From the NCBI GenBank assembly GCA_934675575.1, contig CAKUQQ010000008.1, positions 1 to 64,000 on the forward strand: a DNA stretch of 64,000 nt. The letters run 5' to 3'. Positions within the stretch are counted from its first letter, which is position 1; each line of letters begins with the position of its first letter. Under the pieces are notes generated by a model. That model was not told the DNA's origin and did not search any database. It saw nothing but the letters and a program-made list of their open reading frames with translations. A program made the position numbers and the translations under genes. This document shows positions 53,628 to 62,534 of this stretch, piece after piece. This DNA comes from an uncultured Muribaculaceae bacterium (GTDB lineage: Bacteria; Bacteroidota; Bacteroidia; Bacteroidales; Muribaculaceae).

Positions 53628-54506
53628 TTAGTAATTCATGATTAAAACTTCATCGCTGCCGTTTTTGTTTCGGTCGGAAGTGTGATATGATGAAGCCGCG
53701 TAATTTTTCTTTAGATGTGCTACTTTGAAATTGTGCCTGCCAATCCAATCAATAAGAATGTGATTGGTTTTGCCTTTGTGGAGCAACACGTTAGACAGCG
53801 CAAAGCGAATGCCGTTTTTGTCAAAATCCTCAAGCATAGCGAGAAGCTGGTATTCTTCAGATTCTGACCAACCCTTAAATCCGCGTTTCCCGTCATTGTA
53901 TGCTCCTGTGGATATGAGGTATGGTGGGTCGCAATAAATGAAATCATCGGCAGTAATAGAAGAAAAGTCGAAATATAAGAAGTCGTTGCACACGAAATCA
54001 ATGTCGATACTTTTCACCCTGTCTAAGAAAAGATTGAGATTGTTTCTCATTGCAGCATTGAACGTGCTGTTGGCCTTGCCAAAAGGGTTGTTGTACTGAT
54101 GACGGGAGTTGAATCGCAGCTGATAGTTAAACGAATGGGTGATGAGGATATATAGGTCGAGAGGATTGGGATTGTCGTTGTATTGCTGCCTGAATGCCTT
54201 GTATGCGGCTTCGTTGGTCGCCGAGAGCGAGTATTCGGCAATTCTATTGTTGATGTATTCTGTTATGAGGGAATTGTCAGTGTCTTTGAATTTGTTGAAT
54301 ATCTGTATGAGGTAGGGGATTATGTCGTTGCAGATTATTTTTTTTGCAGGAGCATTGACCCCAACGTTGCACCCCCCGGCAAATAAGTCAACAAACGTGT
54401 TGATGCCTTGAGGAAATAGCGGAAGAATTTGTGGAAGCAATTTGAATTTGCCTCCAGTGTAGTTCAAAGGTGATTTTATGATTGGATATGATTTTATCTG
54501 TGGCAT
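53628..54506 (-). CDS. D12-class adenine-N6 DNA methyltransferase (first)
   Basis: 292 residues. LNYTGGKFKLLPQILPLFPQ opens the domain (motif X), motif I is FVDLFAGGCNVGVN (about 38-51) and motif IV YCDPPYLIS (D193-Y196). Members of this class methylate N6 of adenine in short palindromic or asymmetric sites. Together with the next gene and the nuclease it forms an operon with a TAACTTTG element at 54529-54536. Confidence 0.85.
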   Translation of the reverse strand: MPQIKSYPIIKSPLNYTGGKFKLLPQILPLFPQGINTFVDLFAGGCNVGVNAPAKKIICNDIIPYLIQIFNKFKDTDNSLITEYINNRIAEYSLSATNEAAYKAFRQQYNDNPNPLDLYILITHSFNYQLRFNSRHQYNNPFGKANSTFNAAMRNNLNLFLDRVKSIDIDFVCNDFLYFDFSSITADDFIYCDPPYLISTGAYNDGKRGFKGWSESEEYQLLAMLEDFDKNGIRFALSNVLLHKGKTNHILIDWIGRHNFKVAHLKKNYAASSYHTSDRNKNGSDEVLIMNY

Positions 54507-54528
54507 AAAAATCGGGGCTTTAACGTTA

Positions 54529-54536
54529 CAAAGTTA
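54529..54536 (-). promoter_or_regulatory. -7 element for the restriction-modification operon
   Basis: On the minus strand TAACTTTG (54536-54529); predicted start about 54523, a leader of about 17 nt. No clear -33 box. Confidence 0.45.
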
Positions 54537-54605
54537 TAGAAAAATCCCGAATGACTATGCCGGGTGAATCTATTAGTCCTCCATGAGAAGACAAGGGATT
54601 GGAAA

Positions 54606-54642
54606 TAAAAAAAGCTGAACCTTGAATGATTCAGCTTTTTGT
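54606..54642 (-). terminator. Terminator of the tRNA-fMet gene
   Basis: On the minus strand AAAAAGCTGAA pairs with TTCAGCTTTTTTT around a short loop. It separates the tRNA from the restriction-modification operon. Confidence 0.85.
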
Positions 54643-54646
54643 TTAG

Positions 54647-54718
<72 letters not shown>

Positions 54719-54973
54719 ATTTGCGTTGCAAAGGTACGCAGAAATTTTGAATTGTCAAGAGCGTGCTTCAAGAAAATATGCCGTAAAACATATTTTTAAC
54801 ACAAAATTAACAGTTGCTGCGGTTTTGTACCAGAATTTGGTTTTGACAGTTTGACTAAAAAATAAATCACGAATACCTTAAATTGTGTGCCACTGATGTG
54901 TGTTTTGGCGAATATTTATTAACTTTATTCCCACATTAACAAATTCTGAAAACAAAATATTGAAATTTACCTT
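54719..54973. other. Intergenic region before the metallophosphoesterase gene
   Basis: No ORF of interest. TAACTTTA (54920-54927) upstream of the metallophosphoesterase gene is near the -7 consensus but lacks a good -33. The tRNA promoter should lie at its left end on the minus strand. Confidence 0.4.
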
Positions 54974-56401
54974 ATGGATAGACGTAATTTTTTGAGAAGC
55001 GGAGCCATGCTGGCTGGTGCGATGTGTCTTGACTTCAAGTCATTTGCCGCCGCAGCAACCAAGATGGGCAAGCCAAACCTGGTGATTGGAGTCTTGAGTG
55101 ACATACACATTCGCATTCCTGAAGATGTGACTGTGCTTGAAAAGACATTCAAGTATTTTAGAGACCGCCATGTGGACGGTGTGCTTATAGCAGGCGATAT
55201 GGCCGACACTGGACTTGAAAGGCAGATGAAGCTGGTGGCCGACACTTGGTTTCGTGTGTTCCCGAAAGATAAATTGCCTGACGGCAGCCATGTGGAACGC
55301 TTGTTTGTGTATGGCAACCATGACTTTGAGGGCCAGAACTATGGCGCAATGGACGTTTTCTTGACCAAGGAGCAACAGGAAGAAGTGAAAAAGACAGAGC
55401 TGATAATGAATCACAAGGCAGAATACTGGAAGAAGTATTATCATGAGAAGTATCAGCAGATATATATGAAAGACGTGAAGGGTTACAAGTTTATTGGCGC
55501 TCACTGGGGCACATGGGACGGCACTCCCGGCATTAAGGAGTTTTTGGACAAGAACCACGCCAAGCTGGTGGGCACAAAGCCGTTCTTCTTTTTCCAGCAC
55601 CCACACCCGAAAGACACTTGCTCTGGACCTCAGGCTTGGGGGCACGACAATGGAGAGAGCACCAAGGCGCTGAGCGAATATCCTAACTGTGTGGCATTCT
55701 CTGGTCACTCACACCACATTCTCAACGATGAGCGAACTATATGGCAAGGCGCATTCACCAGTGTGGGCACTGCCTCGCTAAGGTCAACCTACTCGTTTGG
55801 CGGCAGGGAAAACTTGTATGTTGACGGCGATCCACATGAGCCATCACAAATGCAGTGCCTTTATCAAGACGACGGCAAGCAAGGCATGGTGATGAATGTG
55901 TATGACGACAAGATAACACTTGAACGCCATGATTTTATGTATGACAAGCCTCTGGCCGAAAACTGGATAATTCCGCTGCCAGCACCTGGCGACAAGCCAT
56001 TCTCATTTGAATATCGCGCAGAGCATGCCATAGTGCCTCAGTTTGCCGCCGGCGACAAGGCCACGGTGACTCGTGCCAAGGGCAAAGACCGCTATGGCGT
56101 GGAGCAAATGCAAACCACTGTGCATTTTCCTAACATTCTGAAAAAACGCAACGGTGTGAGGGCGTTTGACTTTGAGGTGCAGCTTGAAATGCAAATTCAG
56201 GACATAACAGAGATATACTACACAAAGCGTGTGATGTCGCCGCATTTCTATTTGAGTGAGGATATGGACGAAGGCGAGGTGTTCTGCGTGTATGGTGAGC
56301 ACGAGGTGCCTAAAAACCGGGATTTCCGCTTTGCTGTGCGTCCGTGTGAATGTTTTGGCAAAAAAGGCGACCCTATTTACACAGACTGGATGAAAATCTA
56401 A
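54974..56401 (+). CDS. Exported calcineurin-like metallophosphoesterase
   Basis: 475 residues. RRNFLRSGAMLAGAMCLDF at the start resembles a Tat signal (twin Arg at 3-4). The phosphoesterase domain shows GVLSDIHI (D, H), LIAGDMADTG, YGNHDFEG and the later FSGHSHH, the metal-binding set of calcineurin-like enzymes. The C-terminal part (about 330-475) is beta-rich. Substrate unknown; comparable exported Bacteroidales proteins are annotated only as metallophosphoesterases. A bidirectional terminator follows. Confidence 0.8.
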   Translation: MDRRNFLRSGAMLAGAMCLDFKSFAAAATKMGKPNLVIGVLSDIHIRIPEDVTVLEKTFKYFRDRHVDGVLIAGDMADTGLERQMKLVADTWFRVFPKDKLPDGSHVERLFVYGNHDFEGQNYGAMDVFLTKEQQEEVKKTELIMNHKAEYWKKYYHEKYQQIYMKDVKGYKFIGAHWGTWDGTPGIKEFLDKNHAKLVGTKPFFFFQHPHPKDTCSGPQAWGHDNGESTKALSEYPNCVAFSGHSHHILNDERTIWQGAFTSVGTASLRSTYSFGGRENLYVDGDPHEPSQMQCLYQDDGKQGMVMNVYDDKITLERHDFMYDKPLAENWIIPLPAPGDKPFSFEYRAEHAIVPQFAAGDKATVTRAKGKDRYGVEQMQTTVHFPNILKKRNGVRAFDFEVQLEMQIQDITEIYYTKRVMSPHFYLSEDMDEGEVFCVYGEHEVPKNRDFRFAVRPCECFGKKGDPIYTDWMKI

Positions 56402-56435
56402 ATTTTAAGTTATAAAGCAATAATTAAAAGAACAG

Positions 56436-56470
56436 AAAAACTCGACAAGTTGCTGCTTGCCGAGTTTTTT
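56436..56470. terminator. Bidirectional terminator
   Basis: AAAAACTCGACAAG (56436-56449) pairs with CTTGCCGAGTTTTTT (56456-56470) with one mismatch; it carries an A run on one side and a T run on the other, between convergent genes. Confidence 0.85.
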
Positions 56471-56515
56471 CTTATTTGTTGTCATGCCATTCTTAGTGGC
56501 TGATTTGGCTGCTTT

Positions 56516-58177
56516 TTATTTGCCGCAGTTGGCGCAATTAGGAGTCCAAGGCTTCAACTGCTTGAAGAAGTCGTTGCCCTTGTCATCAACGAGAATGAAT
56601 GCCGGGAAGTCAACAACCTTGATTTTCCAGATGGCTTCCATGCCGAGCTCTGGATATTCCACACACTCAATGCTCTTGATGCAGCTTTGCGACAGCACTG
56701 CTGCCACGCCGCCTATTGTGCCCAAATAGAAGCCACCGTGCTTTTTGCAGGCGTCGGTCACAACTTGTGTGCGGTTGCCCTTGGCAATCATCACGAGCGA
56801 TGCTCCGTGGTCTTGGAACTCATCAACGTAGGGGTCCATGCGGTTGGCTGTTGTCGGGCCCATGCTGCCGCAAGGATAGCCTTCCGGTGTCTTTGCTGGT
56901 CCGGCATAGAGGATTGGGTGGTCCTTGAAATATTGAGGCATATCCTCGCCAGCATCGAGGCGAGCCTTGAGCTTGGCGTGAGCAATGTCGCGAGCCACAA
57001 TGATTGTGCCATTGAGGTTGACGCGTGTGCTGACAGGATATTTCGACAATTCCTCTCTCACGTGGTCAATGCCTTTGTCGAGGTCAATCTCAATGCCGCT
57101 GCCGCCTTCGCCCGGTTTGCGGTATTCCTCTGGGATAAGTTCACTTGGGTTGGTGTCGAGTTTTTCGAGCCAGATGCCGTCTTTGTTGATTTTAGCCTTG
57201 ATGTTGCGGTCGGCAGAGCAGCTCACACCCATGCCGATAGGGCAGCTTGCTCCGTGGCGAGGCAGACGGATAACGCGAATGTCGTGAGCCAGAGCCTTGC
57301 CACCGAATTGTGCGCCAAGACCGATTTTGTGTGCTTCCTCAAGAAGTTTGTTCTCAAGGTCGATGTCGCGGAAAGCGCGGCCAGTCTCGTCGCCAGTTGT
57401 GGGCAGAGAATCGTAATATTTGATAGAAGCGAGCTTCACGGTGAGGAGGTTTTTCTCTGCCGATGTGCCACCAATCACGAATGCGATGTGATAAGGTGGG
57501 CAGGCTGCTGTGCCAAGGCTCTTCATTTTCTCAACAAGGAACGGAAGCAGAGTGCTCTCGTTTTGTATTGTGGCCTTGGTCATGGGGTAGAAGTAGGTCT
57601 TGTTGGCCGAGCCACCACCCTTGGCAACCATTATGAAGTGATATTCTGCACCTTCGCAAGCCTCGATGTCGATTTGGGCAGGCAAGTTGCAGCGGGTGTT
57701 AACCTCGTCATACATTGTGAGAGGCGCATTTTGTGAGTAGCGCAGATTGTCTTGTGTGAACGTGTTGTAAACGCCGTGTGATAGAGCCTCGGCATCGTCG
57801 AAGCCTGTCCATACCTGCTGACCTTTCTCGCCATGAATAATTGCCGTGCCAGTGTCTTGGCAGAAAGGAAGAATTCCCTTAACGGCAGTTTCGGCATTGC
57901 GCAGGAATTGCAGTGCCACATATTTGTCGTTTTCAGAAGATTCGGGGTCTTTTAGGATTTTAGCCACTTGCTCATTGTGTGCACGGCGAAGCATGAACTC
58001 AACATCATGAAAAGCCTGCTGGCTGAGGAGGGTGAGGGCTTCGGGTGTTACTTTGAGGATTTCTTTGCCTTCGAAAGTGGAAGTGCTTACGCCCTCTTTG
58101 CTCAAGAGGTAATACTCGGTGTCGTCTTTGCCGAGTTGGAACATAGGGGCGTATTTAAACTCAGGAGTGTTTGCCAT
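56516..58177 (-). CDS. Class I fumarate hydratase (Fe-S type, FumA/FumB-like)
   Basis: 553 residues, alpha and beta parts fused in one chain. Converts fumarate and malate. Cluster-binding context includes FCQDTGTA (C106), CPPYHIA and [11 protein letters not shown]; the C-terminal domain has [16 protein letters not shown]. This oxygen-sensitive [4Fe-4S] enzyme fits an anaerobe, where fumarate is often a respiratory acceptor. It has a good promoter at 58224-58254. Confidence 0.92.
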   Translation of the reverse strand: MANTPEFKYAPMFQLGKDDTEYYLLSKEGVSTSTFEGKEILKVTPEALTLLSQQAFHDVEFMLRRAHNEQVAKILKDPESSENDKYVALQFLRNAETAVKGILPFCQDTGTAIIHGEKGQQVWTGFDDAEALSHGVYNTFTQDNLRYSQNAPLTMYDEVNTRCNLPAQIDIEACEGAEYHFIMVAKGGGSANKTYFYPMTKATIQNESTLLPFLVEKMKSLGTAACPPYHIAFVIGGTSAEKNLLTVKLASIKYYDSLPTTGDETGRAFRDIDLENKLLEEAHKIGLGAQFGGKALAHDIRVIRLPRHGASCPIGMGVSCSADRNIKAKINKDGIWLEKLDTNPSELIPEEYRKPGEGGSGIEIDLDKGIDHVREELSKYPVSTRVNLNGTIIVARDIAHAKLKARLDAGEDMPQYFKDHPILYAGPAKTPEGYPCGSMGPTTANRMDPYVDEFQDHGASLVMIAKGNRTQVVTDACKKHGGFYLGTIGGVAAVLSQSCIKSIECVEYPELGMEAIWKIKVVDFPAFILVDDKGNDFFKQLKPWTPNCANCGK

Positions 58178-58223
58178 AAGTTAAATATCTTTTAGTTATT
58201 TAGTTGTTTATAATATTGTGTTG

Positions 58224-58254
58224 CAAAATTACAAAAATCAACTCAACCCACAAA
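58224..58254 (-). promoter_or_regulatory. Promoter of the fumarase gene
   Basis: On the minus strand TTTG (58254-58251), 19 bp, TAATTTTG (58231-58224), an exact consensus fit. Predicted start about 58217. Confidence 0.7.
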
Positions 58255-58267
58255 GTTGAGTCTGGAA

Positions 58268-58957
58268 TTAAACCAGCGGCTTGCCAACGTTTTGGGCAAG
58301 GCTTTGCCACAGTGTGTCGTCGGGAACAGGGGCGGTAACATCGATGTTGAGTTTTGACACCGGGTGCACAAATGTGATGCGGTGTGACTGCAGCGAAATG
58401 CCGCCATCGGGATTGCTGCGTTTGGCACCATATTTCAAGTCGCCTTTTATGGGGCAGCCTATGTGGGAGAGCTGTGCCCTGATTTGATGCTTACGCCCGG
58501 TCATTAGGTTGATTTCAAGAAGCCAGTAATTGTTGCTTTGCGCAATAACCTTGTATTTCAGAGTGGCTTTTTTAGCGCCATATTTAGGGAAGTTAGACAC
58601 ATAGGTCTTGTTGCCTTTCTCTATTGCCGTCAAGTAATTGGTGAGAGTGTCCTCGTCTTTGGGCGGACGGTTTTTCACTATCGCCCAGTAGGTTTTATGC
58701 ACTTGTCCCTCTTTGAACATGGCGTTCATGCGCGACAGCGCCTTGCTTGTGCGCGCAAACACCACCAGGCCGCATGTGGGGCGGTCGATGCGGTGGGTGA
58801 CACCGCAAAACACGTTGCCAGGCTTGTTGTATTTTACCTTAATCCACTTTTTGAGCGTTTCGACCAACGGCTCGTCGCCGGTTATGTCGCCTTGAACAAG
58901 CTCACCGCAGTCTTTGTTGACAATAATCAGGTGGTTGTCTTCGTAGATAACTTGCAT
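58268..58957 (-). CDS. RluA-family RNA pseudouridine synthase
   Basis: 229 residues from ATG 58957 (MQVIYEDNHLIIVNKD). A longer frame from 59026 would overlap the upstream gene. The catalytic-Asp motif THRIDRPTCGLVVFAR matches RluA/RluC/RluD (catalytic D within HRLDRPTSG-type sites). C-terminal part has NLMTGRKHQIRAQLSHIGCP and VHPVSKLNIDVTAP, typical of RluA members without the S4 domain. Isomerises uridine to pseudouridine in rRNA or tRNA; the target is unassigned. Confidence 0.88.
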   Translation of the reverse strand: MQVIYEDNHLIIVNKDCGELVQGDITGDEPLVETLKKWIKVKYNKPGNVFCGVTHRIDRPTCGLVVFARTSKALSRMNAMFKEGQVHKTYWAIVKNRPPKDEDTLTNYLTAIEKGNKTYVSNFPKYGAKKATLKYKVIAQSNNYWLLEINLMTGRKHQIRAQLSHIGCPIKGDLKYGAKRSNPDGGISLQSHRITFVHPVSKLNIDVTAPVPDDTLWQSLAQNVGKPLV

Positions 58958-59003
58958 GTGTGATGTGTGAATGTGAGAAATAAACTTGTGGTGTGTGGTG
59001 GAT

Positions 59004-59738
59004 TTATTGCTTTTTGAAGCGGGCATATTCGCGCGCTATGCGTGCGGCATAGCCTTTGACCACACGATTGCCGTTGTAACCCTTGGAAAACGCATACCAG
59101 TTGTGCGCCTTGATGTATTTAACCAACCCACAATTGCGAATGAACCGTGCAAAAAGTTCGAGCTGCATAGCCTCGCTTTGTTTCATGAGAGTGGCCATTT
59201 CTTCGGCCGAAGAGCAGTCGCACTTCTTGTAGTTGAAGCCTCCTATTTGAAACATGCCCCAAAACGTGGATTGCAGCGCGAGGTCGCGGTTCACACGGCA
59301 GGCATCGTTGAGTCTGGCCCACTGAGCTTTGCCATAGCTGCCAAAACGCTTGGTGTTGACCCTGGCAAACGCAATAGGGGCTTTCTTGCTCGCAGCCGAT
59401 ATGGTGTGGCCGTTTTTGCGGAGCATAGACTTAAACACCCAGAGGTCAAAATTGATGGTGGGTTTGCCGGGATTGACAAAGCCGGCGTTGCCAGCCTCGA
59501 TTTTGCTTAGAGCCTTGATGGCGGCAACCTCGATGCCAAGTTCGTTTGCCACTTTTTGGTAGTCGCTTTCGGTGAGCCGCTTGTAGCGGTCGTTGGGCGA
59601 GTCGTTGGCAAAATCTTTCTCGGTGAGGTCGTGGTGCTGTTGCTCAATGATGCGTGTGGCCTTGTCCTCTTGTTGAGAAAAAGCCAGTGCTGGCAGCAGA
59701 GCCGCCATCACGCAAATTATGAATTTCGTTTTAGGCAT
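59004..59738 (-). CDS. Secreted N-acetylmuramidase-type (DUF3380) peptidoglycan hydrolase
   Basis: 244 residues from ATG 59738 (MPKTKFIICVMAALLPALAFSQ, a signal peptide). The domain begins DYQKVANELGIEVAAIKALSKIE, with the Glu of SKIEAGNAGF as likely catalytic residue, and continues TINFDLWVFKSML and STFWGMFQIGGFNY. It is similar to the N-acetylmuramidase (DUF3380) family of cell-wall hydrolases. Probably cleaves peptidoglycan in the periplasm. The next gene starts 46 bp after its stop. Confidence 0.75.
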   Translation of the reverse strand: MPKTKFIICVMAALLPALAFSQQEDKATRIIEQQHHDLTEKDFANDSPNDRYKRLTESDYQKVANELGIEVAAIKALSKIEAGNAGFVNPGKPTINFDLWVFKSMLRKNGHTISAASKKAPIAFARVNTKRFGSYGKAQWARLNDACRVNRDLALQSTFWGMFQIGGFNYKKCDCSSAEEMATLMKQSEAMQLELFARFIRNCGLVKYIKAHNWYAFSKGYNGNRVVKGYAARIAREYARFKKQ

Positions 59739-59811
59739 ATAGAACTTGTGTTTTGTTTGGTTAAACGTCAATCGGCCACTGCATTGCGCTGTACGCGCAA
59801 GCCCGATTGCT

Positions 59812-59870
59812 AAAAATAAAAAAGGCGAGGCCGCACATTCGCTTTGTGAGTGTGTTGCGGCATCGCCTAT
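59812..59870 (-). terminator. Terminator of pepD
   Basis: AGGCGA(G)GCCGCACA pairs with TGTGTTGCGGC(AT)CGCCT (59823-59840 with 59848-59868) with small bulges; the minus strand then reads a T-rich run (59812-59823). Confidence 0.75.
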
Positions 59871-59884
59871 GGGTTATGAGCCGA

Positions 59885-61351
59885 TTACTTGCCGGCTGCT
59901 ACTTGTTTCAAAATGTCGATGGTGAAATCCCATGCTTTTTGAACTGCAGGAATGTGGCAACGCTCTTTTGGAGAGTGTACGTTTTGCAGTGTAGGACCAT
60001 AAGAAATCATATCCATGTCGGGGCGCACTTTCATGAACAGTCCGCACTCCAGACCGGCGTGAATGGCGTTGACTATAGGTTTAACGCCATAGAGCTTCTC
60101 CCACGACTCCACAGCCACTTTGAGAATGTGGTTGTCGAGGTTTGGCTCCCAGCCTTGGTAGCTGCCTTCCTCGCGCACTTCGCGTGCTCCAGCGAGCTTG
60201 TAGGTGGCTTCGATTTGGTGAGCGAGCTCAAACTTCTGGCTCTCGATAGAAGAGCGGGTGAATTGCTCGATGTAGATTTCTTTCTTGTCAGCTAAAGTCT
60301 TGACGCAGGCCAGGTTGGTAGAAGTCTGCACCAGGTCGTCGATGTCGTGGCACATGGCTGACACTCCGTGAGGAGCTGCAAACAGAGCCTCGATTACGCG
60401 TGTGGCGGTATCTTTGTCGATGATTTGTGCTGGCTTGTCGGTGCTGTGGCAAGAGATTTCGATTTCTTTCTCTATGTTTTTGTACTCGCCCTCAATGTCA
60501 GCTTTGAATTGATTGACGATAACAGCAAGCTTCTCTTTGTCGGCTGCTTTAACGCCAACAACGGCTGTGCCCTCGTGGGCAATAGCGTTGTGGAGGTTGC
60601 CGGCATTGAGACTTGCAAGCTCAAAGTCGATTTCCTTGCCCAGACGGTAGAGCAGACGTGCTATCTGCTTAGTGGCGCAGGCGTAGCCCAGGTGAATGTC
60701 GCTACCAGAGTGGCCACCGTGGAGTTTGCCAATCTTGATTTCAAAGTATGTGAGGTCGGCAGGAGCTTCTTGTGGAGTGTAGTCGAGCGTGATGCACGAA
60801 ACCACACCGCCTGCGCAACCCATAGTGATGATGCCGTCGTCCTCGCTGTCGAGGTTGAGCAGATAGCTTCCTTGCAGCATCTCCTTGGTCATGCCGAGAG
60901 CGCCGGTAAGGCCGGTTTCCTCGTCAACAGTAACAAGTGCCTCAAGTGGGCCGCATTTGAGGTCTTTGTCGGTGAGCACAGCCAGGGCCATGGCCACGCC
61001 TATGCCGTCGTCGGCACCAAGAGTGGTGTTGTTGGCTTTGAGCCACTCGCCGTCAACGATAGTCTCAATGGGGTCGGTGAGGAAATTGTGTTTGCTTGTG
61101 GCTGCTTTTTCGGCCACCATGTCCATGTGGCCTTGCAGCACCACGCCCTTGGCGTTTTCAAAACCAGGGGCGGCAGGGCGGAAGATAGCCACATTGCCCA
61201 CGTTGTCCACCTTGTATTCGAGATTGTTCTCCTTTGCAAAATTCACAAGCCATTCGCGTATCTTGTCGAGGTGACCAGAAGGACGCGGAACTTTGGTAAT
61301 CTGTTCAAAAATAGACCAGACGTTTTTGGGTTTTAAGTCTTTAATAGTCAT
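59885..61351 (-). CDS. pepD: Aminoacyl-histidine dipeptidase PepD (M20 family)
   Basis: 488 residues. Cytosolic Zn dipeptidase. M20 signatures: LQGHMDMVAEKA (Zn His), LGADDGIGVAMALA (bridging Asp), VTVDEETGLTGALGM (catalytic Glu and Zn Glu) and GHSGSDIH. Lid domain about 195-395. PepD/carnosinase-type members split Xaa-His and other dipeptides. Divergent from the small membrane-protein gene at 61513. Confidence 0.93.
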   Translation of the reverse strand: MTIKDLKPKNVWSIFEQITKVPRPSGHLDKIREWLVNFAKENNLEYKVDNVGNVAIFRPAAPGFENAKGVVLQGHMDMVAEKAATSKHNFLTDPIETIVDGEWLKANNTTLGADDGIGVAMALAVLTDKDLKCGPLEALVTVDEETGLTGALGMTKEMLQGSYLLNLDSEDDGIITMGCAGGVVSCITLDYTPQEAPADLTYFEIKIGKLHGGHSGSDIHLGYACATKQIARLLYRLGKEIDFELASLNAGNLHNAIAHEGTAVVGVKAADKEKLAVIVNQFKADIEGEYKNIEKEIEISCHSTDKPAQIIDKDTATRVIEALFAAPHGVSAMCHDIDDLVQTSTNLACVKTLADKKEIYIEQFTRSSIESQKFELAHQIEATYKLAGAREVREEGSYQGWEPNLDNHILKVAVESWEKLYGVKPIVNAIHAGLECGLFMKVRPDMDMISYGPTLQNVHSPKERCHIPAVQKAWDFTIDILKQVAAGK

Positions 61352-61485
61352 AATTAAACTCTATAATTTATAAATAAGAATTTGTGACAAACAAAGATGC
61401 TGAAAAATTGTTAAAAAACAATTTATTCCAATCGTAAAGTTACAAATTTGTTTTGAAATAGGTGCTATAAGTCACAAAGGTTTTC

Positions 61486-61493
61486 TATATTTG
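61486..61493 (+). promoter_or_regulatory. -7 element before the 58-residue membrane protein
   Basis: TATATTTG matches TAnnTTTG. The predicted start is near 61499, 14 nt before the ATG. No -33 box is seen. Confidence 0.5.
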
Positions 61494-61512
61494 CATAACA
61501 AAAACGAAACGC

Positions 61513-61689
61513 ATGTTGATATTAATTCTCGCCATTGTGGTTCTTGTGGGATTAGCCGTGGCTCTTCTTGGGGTCAAGGTGTTTTTTGTGAAAGGGGGAA
61601 AGTTCCCGAACAGTCACATTCACAACAACCCGGAGATGCGCAAACGAGGAATATCATGCGCTCGTGATAATGAATTTTATAACAATTGA
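61513..61689 (+). CDS. 58-residue single-pass membrane protein
   Basis: MLILILAIVVLVGLAVALLG forms one membrane helix, followed by a short loop (GGKFPNSHIHNNPEMRKRGI) and SCARDNEFYNN. Similar short proteins with a conserved NPEMRKRGISC-like tail are common in Bacteroidales and remain unnamed. The conserved Cys and Arg residues in the tail suggest a specific role. It ends 31 bp before the Skp-like gene, so the two are probably cotranscribed. Confidence 0.72.
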   Translation: MLILILAIVVLVGLAVALLGVKVFFVKGGKFPNSHIHNNPEMRKRGISCARDNEFYNN

Positions 61690-61720
61690 CTTATTTTTTT
61701 TGATAGTAAATAGTAACAAG

Positions 61721-62314
61721 ATGAATTTTGCGAAAAAATTGACAAATTGCGTGTTGGCTACCATGATGTTTCTTGGTGCAGTGTCGTGTAACGACAAACC
61801 AGAGAACGCCAAGCCGGCCAATCTTCCTAAGGGTGCGACAGAGCAACTCACTATCCGCTATGTTGACGAGGACACGCTCCTTTCACAGTATAACCTTGCC
61901 AAGGACATCAACGAGGCAATGCTCCGACGTCAAAACCAGTTTGATGCCGCACAGCAGCAGCGCGGCAACGAAATCAACAAGTTTGGCAGCGCAATGCAGC
62001 AAAAATATAAAAACAACGGCTATCTGAATGAGGAGAGCCTGAATGCTGATCAGGCAAAGCTGCAAAAGATGCAGAGCGACGCACAAAACTATCTGGGCAC
62101 TATGCAGCAGAGCATACAGAACGAGATGACTCAAAACTCGCAGCAGCTCACAGACTCCATTTCAAACTTCATGAAGGAGTATGCCAAAAAGAAGGGCTAC
62201 GACATGGTGCTGCGCAAGTCGGCATCGTTCTACATCGACCCGAAACTTGACATCACCAAGGAAGTGGTTGACGGCTTGAATAAGCGTTATAACAAGGTGG
62301 AAAAGAAAAAATGA
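61721..62314 (+). CDS. Skp/OmpH-family periplasmic protein with lipobox-like signal
   Basis: 197 residues from ATG 61721. The signal peptide ends LGAVSC-ND, a lipobox-like site, so the protein may be lipid-anchored, unlike soluble Skp of E. coli. The rest (about 45-190) is a coiled-coil hairpin rich in Gln and Asn (QQQRGNEINKFGSAMQQK), ending in the VLRKSASFYIDPKLDITKEV strand typical of OmpH/Skp. It likely helps outer-membrane proteins cross the periplasm. Upstream ATG at 61664 is too far for a signal peptide. Confidence 0.78.
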   Translation: MNFAKKLTNCVLATMMFLGAVSCNDKPENAKPANLPKGATEQLTIRYVDEDTLLSQYNLAKDINEAMLRRQNQFDAAQQQRGNEINKFGSAMQQKYKNNGYLNEESLNADQAKLQKMQSDAQNYLGTMQQSIQNEMTQNSQQLTDSISNFMKEYAKKKGYDMVLRKSASFYIDPKLDITKEVVDGLNKRYNKVEKKK

Positions 62315-62331
62315 CAATTTTCTATAAGGCA

Positions 62332-62369
62332 ACAAAAGCTGCTGCAATTTAGTTTGCAGCGGCTTTTGT
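62332..62369 (+). terminator. Terminator after the Skp-like gene
   Basis: ACAAAAGCTGCTGCA (62332-62346) pairs with TGCAGCGGCTTTTGT (62355-62369) with one G-T pair, followed by CGTTTTG. Confidence 0.75.
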
Positions 62370-62498
62370 CGTTTTGTACCCATGTGCTTAAGGCAAAAAT
62401 GTGGTGAGGTTAAAATGCCGAAGCGAGATTAGGTGGCGAAGTGTATATGGTTCAAAATGGAAGTGCAAAAAACGGAGTGTCAATAGGAGAAAAATGCG

Positions 62499-62506
62499 TA
62501 TATTTG
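62499..62506 (+). promoter_or_regulatory. -7 element for hflX
   Basis: TATATTTG matches TAnnTTTG; predicted start near 62512, a leader of about 23 nt. No -33 box evident. Confidence 0.45.
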
Positions 62507-62534
62507 TAAAATAAGGTTTGTTTTTTCGTGAACT

